Below are positions 5,252-10,957 of a stretch of 10,957 nt of DNA, one piece after another. The notes under the pieces were generated by a model. The model was not told where the DNA came from. It saw only the letters and a program-made list of their open reading frames with translations, and did no database searches. Within the stretch, counting starts at the first letter, position 1, and every line of letters begins with the position of its first letter. Source of the stretch: an uncultured Oscillibacter sp. (GTDB taxonomy: Bacteria > Bacillota > Clostridia > Oscillospirales > Oscillospiraceae); assembly GCA_946183715.1 (NCBI GenBank), contig CAMHDB010000034.1, positions 1 to 10,957 on the forward strand, read 5' to 3'. The position numbers and the translations under genes were made by a program.

Positions 5252-5280
5252 TTGCCAATTCCGCGCGCGGGGTGTAGACT
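5252..5280 (+). promoter_or_regulatory. Promoter of the histidine phosphatase gene
   Basis: TTGCCA (5252-5257) and TAGACT (5275-5280) are spaced by 17 bp, giving a leader of about 23 nt that contains the ribosome binding site. Confidence 0.6.
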
Positions 5281-5309
5281 TCCCTGTAAAAGCGAACGGA
5301 GGGCACAAC

Positions 5310-6029
5310 ATGAAACTCTTGATTATCCGCCACGCCGACCCCGACTACGAGCACAATTGCCTTACGCCGCAAGGCGTAGAGGAGGCGCGGCTTCTGGCAG
5401 AGTATCTGCGGGACGTTCCGATTGACGCGGCCTATACGTCGCCGCTGGCGCGGGCGCGCCTGACCGCCGAGGCCGTACTGACCGCGAAAGGCATGGAGGC
5501 GGAGACCTGCGACTGGCTGCGGGAGTTTGACGCGGAAATCGTCAAGCCGGACAAGGACGGCCCCGGAATCGTCTGGGACTGGCTCCCGGAGGACTGGACG
5601 CGCGTCCCGGACTTCTACGCCCCCGACACTTGGACGCGTCCGGCGGTGATGGCGGGCGTCGCGGAGAAGTACGGCGCGGTCTGCGACGGCCTCGACGCGC
5701 TCCTGTCCCGCCACGGCTACGCCCGCGACGGGCGGCTGTACCGCGTCCGGCGTTCCAATCGCGACACCGTCGCGCTGTTCTGTCACTTCGGCGTCGAGTG
5801 CGTGTTACTAAGCCACTTGCTGTCGGTGTCGCCCATGCCGCTGTGGCACGGCCTCTGCGCGCTCCCGTCGTCGGTGACGACCCTGTACACCGAGGAACGC
5901 CGCGAGGGCGTCGCGTCGTTCCGGGCGAGTACCTTCGGCGGCTTGTCACACCTGCGCCGCGCCGGGGTGGAACCGTCGTTTTCGGCGCGCTTCTGCGAGT
6001 GCTTCGGCGACCCGACCCGCCACGACTGA
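5310..6029 (+). CDS. Histidine phosphatase family protein (phosphoglycerate mutase-like)
   Basis: This is a 239-aa cytoplasmic protein. It opens with LLIIRHADP (residues 3-11), where Arg7-His8 is the catalytic RHG-type motif whose histidine is phosphorylated. It continues with LTPQGVEEA (18-26) and AYTSPLARARLTAEAV (41-56), both typical of the family, and has the second catalytic histidine at His159 in the segment ALFCHFG. The middle (about 66-150) is longer and more aspartate/tryptophan-rich than in small phosphoglycerate mutases and may form the substrate cap. The real substrate cannot be told: the family includes mutases, phosphatases of cofactors and sugars, and broad phosphomonoesterases. 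The start at 5310 has GGAGGG at 5298-5303 with 6-nt spacing. It lies alone between its own promoter and that of the SLH gene. Confidence 0.88.
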   Translation: MKLLIIRHADPDYEHNCLTPQGVEEARLLAEYLRDVPIDAAYTSPLARARLTAEAVLTAKGMEAETCDWLREFDAEIVKPDKDGPGIVWDWLPEDWTRVPDFYAPDTWTRPAVMAGVAEKYGAVCDGLDALLSRHGYARDGRLYRVRRSNRDTVALFCHFGVECVLLSHLLSVSPMPLWHGLCALPSSVTTLYTEERREGVASFRASTFGGLSHLRRAGVEPSFSARFCECFGDPTRHD

Positions 6030-6070
6030 TTCCATTGTAAAAAGTTTCCACGCCGAACCGGAAAAACCCC

Positions 6071-6099
6071 TTGCAATTCCCAATAGGATTTGCTATGAT
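6071..6099 (+). promoter_or_regulatory. Strong extended -10 promoter of the SLH gene
   Basis: TTGCAA (6071-6076) and TATGAT (6094-6099) have a 17-bp spacer, and TGC directly before the -10 (6091-6093) makes it an extended -10. The predicted start near 6106 leaves a leader of about 125 nt. The strength fits a highly expressed surface protein. Confidence 0.78.
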
Positions 6100-6105
6100 A
6101 GAAAA

Positions 6106-6202
6106 GATGGGCTGTAGTCCATCTATCTCTGGCCGGAATCGCCGGATGTCTGTCGGCGGGACTTTCAAAGAGGGGCAGTCCCGCAACGCGCTTATTTCCG
6201 GC
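6106..6202 (+). promoter_or_regulatory. Structured 5' leader of the SLH gene
   Basis: Several helices can form in this untranslated leader. A 7-bp hairpin lies at its very 5' end (6106-6112 with 6117-6123, TGTA loop, one G-T pair). A long-range helix GCCGGAA/TTCCGGC (6132-6138 with 6196-6202) encloses CGCCG/CGGCG (6140-6144 with 6154-6158) and GCGGGACT/AGTCCCGC (6156-6163 with 6177-6184). The last two compete for 3 nt. Together they look like a three-way junction. I do not recognise a known riboswitch. Possible roles are mRNA stabilisation or translational control. Confidence 0.5.
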
Positions 6203-6231
6203 GGCGGCAGTATTAGCAAAGGAGAATGACC

Positions 6232-8694
6232 ATGAAAAAAATTTTACCCTTGGTTCTTGCGCTGGTCATGACGGTGTCTCTCTTCACCTTCGGGCCGGTC
6301 AGCGCAAGCGCCGCCTTCACGGACAGCAACAGCATTACTTACAAGGAAGCCGTTGATGTAATTTCTTCCCTCGAAATCATGGGCGGCTACTCCGACGGCA
6401 GTTTCCGCCCCAACGGAGCCCTGACGCGCGGCGCGGCTACGAAAATCATCTGCTGTATGATGCTCACCCCCGCCATCGCCAACAGCATGTCCAACAACGC
6501 CAGCACAAGATTCACCGACGTGCCCGCCGGACACACCTTCGCCGGCTACATCAGTTGGTGCGTGCAGCAGAACATCGTCTCCGGCTACTCGGACGGCTCG
6601 TTCCACCCCGGCGACCCCCTGAGTACGCAGGCGTTCCTGAAAATGCTCCTCTGCGCGCTGGGCTACGACCAGACCATTGAGCACTACACCGGAAGCGGCT
6701 GGTCGAACAACGTCACCAATCAGGCCCTGATAATCGGCCTGAACAAGGGCCTTGCCACCACGCTGACCGGTACCGCCAACGTCAACCGTCAGGACGCGTG
6801 CCTGTTCGCGTTCAACGCGCTGAAGTCCGACCTCGTGGAGTACACCGGGACGCGGAACACCCGTTCCGTCAGAACCACCACCGCCGCCAGAGGCACGAAT
6901 ATCGTCGCGGAGGCCTCTTCCCCCTATACGCTCCAGTTCGCCGAGCAGTATTTTGAAAGCCTGAAGCAGACAAGCAACACAACGGACGCGTTCGGCTGTC
7001 CGGCCACCAAGTGGACGCTGAAAAACTCCGACGTGGGCACCTACCTCGCCACGGTCGATAAGGTCTACTACAACGAGGATGTCACCGCCGGACAGGTCTA
7101 TACCGACCTCGGCCTGACCATCAATGCCCCCCTGACATTCTACGTCAACGGCGTGGATGTCACCAACAGCGGCGCGACCATCAGCAGAAACGACACGACC
7201 AAGTTGAGCGGCCTGATTTCTCAAACGAACGTCATCGGTAACGGCGTGGAAATCCGCGCGTTCCGCACCACCAGCGGCAATACGCCCTCCGTGGTACTCA
7301 GCGCCGTGGTGTACTATCCCGGCACGGTCTCCTCCGTCCAGAGCGCGACGGGCTCCAGAAACCGCTACGTCACCATCAGCGGCATGAGCGATTCCCGCGC
7401 CCCCGTCGGCGTCGCCAGCAACAACCAGTTTGAGACCGAAGACTTTGAAATCGGCGACATTGTCGCCTACACCTACTCCGGCATGAGCGGAAACGGCGGA
7501 ATCCAGTCCGTGACCCTGCTCGAAGAGGAAAGCGGCACTCTGAACCGCGTCAAGGCCGGGAGCAGTCTGGAAATCGACGGCGAGGAGTACGAAAACGCCC
7601 TCAACATCGTATACGGCACTGCCGAGGGCACGGAAAACTCCTTCCTGACCGTGTCCAACAACTACAATATCTATATCCTCACGCTGGAAGACAAAGAGAT
7701 GGTTCTGTGGGTCGAGCCCGTTCAGGCCTCCGCCGACAGCTACGCGTGGGTCAGAAACCTGAGCAATGGCCGTCAGGATTTCGACTACGCGCAGGCAAGC
7801 CTTGTCTTCTCCAACGGCTCCGAGCGGGTTGTACGCCTGAGTGTCTATGAGGTCGCCGACGTGGACGCCCTCAAGCAGAAGATTGTCACGTACTCCGTCG
7901 ACAACAACGACCGCTACACCCTCACGCCCGTCACCACGAGCGCCGGAACGCTCAACCTCCGGAACCGCACCGCGACCGGTACCGCCATGCCCGAGGGCGT
8001 CGTGGGCGACAACAATACCACGTTCATCGTAGAGGACAGCGCCTCCAAGTCCTACCGGATTTACAACGGCATGCGCAACACGCCCAATATTGACAGCGCC
8101 AACGCCTTTGTCTACGCCGCCGACGGAAGCGCGGTCATGGTATTCGTCAGCAACGCCACGATTACCACGACCAGTAACGACCTGATTTTCATCGCGGCGA
8201 ACTCCGCCTCGAACCCCGTGCGCGACAAGTCCACGTACCGCAGTTTCAACGCCGTCGTCGCCGGACAGATTACCAAGGTCAACGTCCTTGTGGACAGCGT
8301 CCTCGGCAATGACGGCGAGAACCCGCGCTCCGGCGCACAGTTCACCGTCACCAACGACAACACCAAGCCCGGCGCCGGAAGCAGTGTCATCCTCGACAGC
8401 ACCGAGTACAACGCCGACAGCCTCATCATCGGCGGCACCTACAACAACTCCAACGTCACCGTCGGACGCGCCACAGGCCTTGCGGCCCCGTCTAACGGCG
8501 CCATCCGTCTGGGCGGCTCCAGAGGCCCGCTCATGGATTTGAGCAGTTCCGTCAACGTCTACTCCGTCAGCACGACGGGCAGTATCAGCAAAATCAACCT
8601 GAACAACGTCAAGGCCGACAGCGACGATATCGTGTACTACACGCAGGACAACAGAGACATTACGAATCTGTTCATCCTCCGCGTCGACAGTTGA
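6232..8694 (+). CDS. S-layer homology (SLH) domain surface protein
   Basis: This is an 820-aa exported protein. A signal peptide (KK, then a hydrophobic core at 4-20) ends with ASA-A near residue 27. Three SLH repeats follow: about 36-78 (GGYSDGSFRP), 93-145 (FTDV...SGYSDGSFHPGD) and a more degenerate one at about 150-205. Such repeats bind pyruvylated secondary wall polymers and anchor proteins to the Gram-positive cell wall. The remaining ~600 residues are Ser/Thr/Asn/Asp-rich, contain many predicted beta-strands and have no domain I recognise, as in S-layer or other surface proteins of clostridia. Two ATGs lie 6 nt apart: 6232 has AAAGGAG (6218-6224) at 7 nt, whereas 6226 would have only 1 nt, so 6232 is preferred. 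A strong promoter, structured leader and strong terminator make it monocistronic and probably abundant. Confidence 0.9.
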   Translation: MKKILPLVLALVMTVSLFTFGPVSASAAFTDSNSITYKEAVDVISSLEIMGGYSDGSFRPNGALTRGAATKIICCMMLTPAIANSMSNNASTRFTDVPAGHTFAGYISWCVQQNIVSGYSDGSFHPGDPLSTQAFLKMLLCALGYDQTIEHYTGSGWSNNVTNQALIIGLNKGLATTLTGTANVNRQDACLFAFNALKSDLVEYTGTRNTRSVRTTTAARGTNIVAEASSPYTLQFAEQYFESLKQTSNTTDAFGCPATKWTLKNSDVGTYLATVDKVYYNEDVTAGQVYTDLGLTINAPLTFYVNGVDVTNSGATISRNDTTKLSGLISQTNVIGNGVEIRAFRTTSGNTPSVVLSAVVYYPGTVSSVQSATGSRNRYVTISGMSDSRAPVGVASNNQFETEDFEIGDIVAYTYSGMSGNGGIQSVTLLEEESGTLNRVKAGSSLEIDGEEYENALNIVYGTAEGTENSFLTVSNNYNIYILTLEDKEMVLWVEPVQASADSYAWVRNLSNGRQDFDYAQASLVFSNGSERVVRLSVYEVADVDALKQKIVTYSVDNNDRYTLTPVTTSAGTLNLRNRTATGTAMPEGVVGDNNTTFIVEDSASKSYRIYNGMRNTPNIDSANAFVYAADGSAVMVFVSNATITTTSNDLIFIAANSASNPVRDKSTYRSFNAVVAGQITKVNVLVDSVLGNDGENPRSGAQFTVTNDNTKPGAGSSVILDSTEYNADSLIIGGTYNNSNVTVGRATGLAAPSNGAIRLGGSRGPLMDLSSSVNVYSVSTTGSISKINLNNVKADSDDIVYYTQDNRDITNLFILRVDS

Positions 8695-8732
8695 TTCTTG
8701 CCTCTGACAAGTAGCTTTTCCCCAAAAAGCGC

Positions 8733-8762
8733 CCTCCCCCGGATTCCGGGGGAGGTTTTTTA
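8733..8762. terminator. Strong bidirectional intrinsic terminator
   Basis: CCTCCCCCGG (8733-8742) and CCGGGGGAGG (8746-8755) form a perfect 10-bp GC stem with a 3-nt loop, followed by TTTTTT on the plus strand. On the minus strand GCGCTTTTT follows the stem, so it can also terminate the GH32 gene, whose stop codon overlaps the T tract. Confidence 0.92.
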
Positions 8763-10313
8763 TACGACAATATCGTACTTTTCCACGGAACGGAACGTGC
8801 AGGTTCCGCCCTCCGCGAAAAACTCGATTCCGGTATCGCCCTCCAAGTCCGGGTACACGTTCCCGGTCATGGTACGCTTGCCGCCGTCTATGAACGCTTC
8901 CAGCGACGAGACATCCAGATACAGGTCAAGCTCCAAGGCGTCGGCCTGTCCGACATCGCAGTACCGGACGTTTACGTTTTTGTCGCGGCCCTCGAAGGGC
9001 TGTCCGGAACGGGTACGGTCAAAGACTAACGCGCCCTCCGCGCGGTCGTAGTACAACAGCGTCTCGTGTTCGCTTCCCTTGAACAGCTTCACGCCCGCTT
9101 TCGCGGCGTCGCCCGGTTCCAGCGTCATGCGAAGTTCGACGACCGTCCCCGAGATTCCGTCCACCGACACCGACTGATTCCCGACCGACAACTCGTTGCA
9201 AAACACCCGGTTCCTGCGGTACTTCCCGATTTCCCGGACGGGCGTCTGAATCATGCGCCCGTCGCGCACGGTCAGCTCCCGCGGCAGGGTATACGTCCCG
9301 GCCCAGCCTTCCTTGCGCGTCGGGAAATTGCGGTCCCACATCTCCTTCCACGCAATCATGATAACCCGCCCGTCGGGCATGCGGAGCGTCTGCGCGGCGT
9401 AGAAGTCGAAGCCGCTGTCGACCTCCTGAATGTCGCGGACATCGAAACGCCCGGTCTTGAAGTCCAGCTTGCCCAGCATGTACAGCGTGGAGTGGATGTT
9501 CTGGTAGCGGTGGCCCATCGTCGGCAGGTTCTGCGGGCTCGACAGCAACACCTCCGCGCCGTTGTCGGTGAAGTAGTCCGGGCACTCGTAGACGCCGTTG
9601 AGGCGGTAGTAGGCGATGTCGTACTCGAGCTGCTCGTAGATGAGCTTGCCCACGTATTCCCAGCGGTACAAGTCCTTACTCTTCAGCAGAATCATGTTGC
9701 CGTACCCGGTCTTTTCGGGTTCACTCTCCGTACTCCCGGAGACAGGCCCGGCGGACGGGGAATGCACAGGGAGCGGGGGCTTGACTTCCTTCTTGAAGCC
9801 CTCGTTCGGATTCGCGGCGGTCTCCTCGGGGGTCAGCACGCGCGCGCCCGCAATCAGGTAATACCAGTCGCCTTTGCGGAACATCCGCGGGTCGCGGAAG
9901 TCCGTCCGGGATACCTCCGGGTGGAGCGCGTCCGCCGTGACAATCGGGTTGCCGGGGTCTTTCTGGAAGCGTACCCCGTCCTCCGAAACCGCCATGCACT
10001 GGCGTTGCAAGTCCGGCTGTGCGGACGTGTAGAGCAGGTAGAGCTTGCCGTCCTTCTCAATCGTGGAGCCGGAGCAGCAGCCGCAAATCACCTCATAGTC
10101 CTGATCGGGTACGAGCGTAATCGGCAGGCGTTCCCAGCGGATGAAGTCCTCGGTTGCGACGTGTCCCCAGTGCATGGTTCCCCATTCGGGCTTGTGGGGG
10201 TAGTGCTGATAGAACAGATGCGCTTTCCCGCGATAGTAAATCGTACCGTTCGGGTCGTTGGCCCACCCCGACAGTACGCTGACGTGGTACTTGGGCCTGT
10301 AGCTCCGGTTCAT
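8760..10313 (-). CDS. Glycoside hydrolase family 32 (sucrose-6-phosphate hydrolase / beta-fructosidase)
   Basis: This 517-aa enzyme hydrolyses beta-fructosides such as sucrose, sucrose-6-phosphate or fructans. The GH32 catalytic triad is complete: WANDPNG at residues 17-23 (nucleophile Asp20), FRDP at 139-142 (transition-state Asp141) and ECPD at 243-246 (acid/base Glu243). The five-bladed propeller is followed by the usual C-terminal beta-sandwich (about 370-517, with LDLYLDVSSLEAFIDGG). There is no signal peptide, so it acts in the cytoplasm. The start at 10313 has AAAGGGGA (10321-10328, minus) with 7-nt spacing; the open frame extending to 10586 covers the promoter and is not used. Unusually, residues about 158-204 form a Pro/Ser/Glu-rich insertion just after the RDP motif. 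No sugar transporter, regulator or fructokinase lies beside it in the window, so the substrate stays open. Confidence 0.93.
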   Translation of the reverse strand: MNRSYRPKYHVSVLSGWANDPNGTIYYRGKAHLFYQHYPHKPEWGTMHWGHVATEDFIRWERLPITLVPDQDYEVICGCCSGSTIEKDGKLYLLYTSAQPDLQRQCMAVSEDGVRFQKDPGNPIVTADALHPEVSRTDFRDPRMFRKGDWYYLIAGARVLTPEETAANPNEGFKKEVKPPLPVHSPSAGPVSGSTESEPEKTGYGNMILLKSKDLYRWEYVGKLIYEQLEYDIAYYRLNGVYECPDYFTDNGAEVLLSSPQNLPTMGHRYQNIHSTLYMLGKLDFKTGRFDVRDIQEVDSGFDFYAAQTLRMPDGRVIMIAWKEMWDRNFPTRKEGWAGTYTLPRELTVRDGRMIQTPVREIGKYRRNRVFCNELSVGNQSVSVDGISGTVVELRMTLEPGDAAKAGVKLFKGSEHETLLYYDRAEGALVFDRTRSGQPFEGRDKNVNVRYCDVGQADALELDLYLDVSSLEAFIDGGKRTMTGNVYPDLEGDTGIEFFAEGGTCTFRSVEKYDIVV

Positions 10314-10343
10314 GATTCGTTCCCCTTTCCTGTGACTGGCGTT

Positions 10344-10356
10344 GCCGCTGTGCGGC
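10344..10356. promoter_or_regulatory. Small palindrome at the GH32 transcription start
   Basis: GCCGC and GCGGC flank TGT at the predicted start site of the GH32 transcript. It may be an operator or a small 5' hairpin. No regulator is encoded nearby. Confidence 0.35.
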
Positions 10357-10362
10357 GCGTCT

Positions 10363-10391
10363 AGTATAGCACAAAATTCCAGCCGTGTCGA
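10363..10391 (-). promoter_or_regulatory. Extended -10 promoter of the GH32 gene
   Basis: On the minus strand, TCGACA (10391-10386) and TATACT (10368-10363) are spaced by 17 bp, and TGC immediately precedes the -10. The leader is about 43 nt. Confidence 0.72.
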
Positions 10392-10437
10392 GAAAGTTTC
10401 GGCGGTTTGTAAAGAAAGTTGTTTCCCGCCGCCCCGC

Positions 10438-10482
10438 GCAGTACGGAAAAGCCTCCCGTGCCGACGGGCAAGCAGTACGGAA
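10438..10482. repeat. 11-bp direct repeat around a small hairpin
   Basis: GCAGTACGGAA occurs at 10438-10448 and 10472-10482 (34-bp period), with CCCGT-GCCG-ACGGG (10455-10468) between the copies. It lies between the divergent GH32 and tRNA promoters. It could be a protein-binding site; the function is unknown. Confidence 0.4.
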
Positions 10483-10502
10483 CGCTGTCGCGCGGCCCCA
10501 CA

Positions 10503-10560
10503 CTTTTTTCGGAAAATTTTTTCAAAAGGGCTTGACAAACCCCGCCCTCTTGTGTATAAT
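10503..10560 (+). promoter_or_regulatory. Consensus promoter of the tRNA operon with UP-like element
   Basis: TTGACA (10532-10537) and TATAAT (10555-10560) are both perfect and spaced by 17 bp. A run of A/T tracts (10503-10527) directly upstream resembles an UP element that contacts the RNA polymerase alpha subunit. This is the expected layout of a strong stable-RNA promoter. Confidence 0.93.
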
Positions 10561-10595
10561 CTCCTACGTTGCCGCACATGAGGCAAACCGATTCC

Positions 10596-10672
10596 GGGAG
10601 CATAGCTCAGCTGGTTAGAGCGCCTGCCTTACAAGCAGGAGGTCACTGGTTCGAGTCCAGTTGTTCCCACCA
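10596..10672 (+). tRNA. tRNA-Val (anticodon UAC)
   Basis: This is a full cloverleaf of 77 nt including the encoded CCA. The acceptor GGGAGCA pairs with TGTTCCC (one G-T). The anticodon stem is CCTGC/GCAGG with loop CTTACAA, giving anticodon TAC at 10630-10632. GGTTCGAGTCC marks the T arm. It is the first gene of the operon, 36 nt after the -10. Confidence 0.97.
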
Positions 10673-10676
10673 TCAT

Positions 10677-10753
10677 GGCCCGGTAGTTCAGTTGGTTAGA
10701 ACGCTAGCCTGTCACGCTAGAGGTCGACGGTTCAAGTCCGTTCCGGGTCGCCA
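10677..10753 (+). tRNA. tRNA-Asp (anticodon GUC)
   Basis: This is a 77-nt cloverleaf with encoded CCA. The acceptor GGCCCGG pairs with CCGGGTC, and G10750 is the discriminator typical of tRNA-Asp. The anticodon stem is CTAGC/GCTAG with loop CTGTCAC and anticodon GTC at 10711-10713. It starts 4 nt after tRNA-Val. Confidence 0.97.
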
Positions 10754-10771
10754 GTTCTCTTACCGCTCTGC

Positions 10772-10793
10772 GCGGCGCTTCGCGCCGCCTTTT
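10772..10793 (+). terminator. Terminator-like stem-loop inside the tRNA operon
   Basis: GCGGCGC (10772-10778) and GCGCCGC (10782-10788) form a perfect 7-bp stem with a TTC loop, followed by CTTTTC. It sits between tRNA-Asp and tRNA-Phe. With only four T residues it may be a partial terminator or an RNA-processing signal. No promoter is visible between it and tRNA-Phe. Confidence 0.5.
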
Positions 10794-10823
10794 CTCCGCC
10801 TTGCTTCCGGCAATCCCATAGCC

Positions 10824-10899
<76 letters not shown>

Positions 10900-10903
10900 T
10901 TAC

Positions 10904-10957
10904 GCGGGCATAGCTCATCTGGTAGAGCGCCACCTTGCCAAGGTGGAGGTAGCGAGT
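10904..10957 (+). tRNA. tRNA-Gly (anticodon GCC), 3' end cut by window
   Basis: It begins GCGGGCATAGCTC. The anticodon stem CCACC/GGTGG encloses loop TTGCCAA with anticodon GCC at 10937-10939. The window ends in the T arm, so the 3' acceptor strand is not seen. It follows tRNA-Phe after 4 nt. Confidence 0.93.

Noticed and set aside
6130..6205. Known riboswitch (cobalamin, cyclic-di-GMP, ZTP) in the SLH leader
   Set aside because: Some short strings look similar, but the conserved boxes and order of these classes are not present. I only claim an unclassified fold.
6226..6231. ATG 6226 as the start of the SLH protein
   Set aside because: Only 1 nt separates it from AAAGGAG, while ATG 6232 has ideal spacing and gives a standard MKK signal peptide start.
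10314..10586. N-terminal extension of the GH32 frame
   Set aside because: It spans the GH32 promoter and part of the tRNA promoter and is arginine-rich, shadow-like sequence. The GH32 domain begins normally at ATG 10313.

Overview
The window looks like chromosomal DNA from a high-GC, Gram-positive clostridial bacterium, most likely an Oscillospiraceae-type gut anaerobe. I infer this from several things together. The elongation factor P has a Bacillota-style lysine loop and sits next to a CD1247-type zinc-ribbon protein. There is a type II pantothenate kinase, a protein with S-layer homology (SLH) domains, AGGAGG-type ribosome binding sites and sigma-A promoters with 17-bp spacers. No species can be named from the sequence alone.

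Layout, left to right. (1) 1-644, minus: the N-terminal 214 residues of a radical SAM protein that runs off the left edge. (2) 645-957: an AT-rich divergent region holding a 132-bp element with 17-bp perfect terminal inverted repeats flanked by a TTCTA direct repeat. (3) 958-1782, plus: a DUF368 membrane protein of the PopT polyprenyl-phosphate transporter family. (4) 1891-2903, plus: efp and a CD1247-type zinc-ribbon protein, probably one operon from a clear promoter at 1802-1830. (5) 2985-3818, minus: type II pantothenate kinase, convergent with the efp operon across a shared stem-loop. (6) 3918-5230: a more AT-rich module with a secreted protein (minus) and a divergent XRE-family regulator (plus). 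Two operators of identical geometry (ACTTGA-N9-TCAAGT) lie between them, one on each promoter. (7) 5310-6029, plus: a histidine phosphatase family protein. (8) 6071-8762, plus: a long SLH-domain surface protein with a strong extended -10 promoter, a structured leader of about 125 nt and a strong terminator. (9) 8760-10313, minus: a cytoplasmic GH32 sucrose/fructan hydrolase with an unusual Pro/Ser/Glu-rich insertion. (10) 10532-10957, plus: a tRNA operon (Val-UAC, Asp-GUC, Phe-GAA, Gly-GCC partial) behind a perfect consensus promoter.

Most of the window is ordinary housekeeping and cell-envelope content. PopT recycles the lipid carrier for the cell wall, the SLH protein is anchored to that wall, and the secreted protein in region 6 carries what looks like a wall-binding module of the endolysin type. 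The best candidate for an undescribed system is region 6: a self-contained regulator and secreted-protein pair with twin operators about five helical turns apart. The other structures that the genes do not explain are the inverted-repeat element at 682-823 and the folded leader of the SLH gene.
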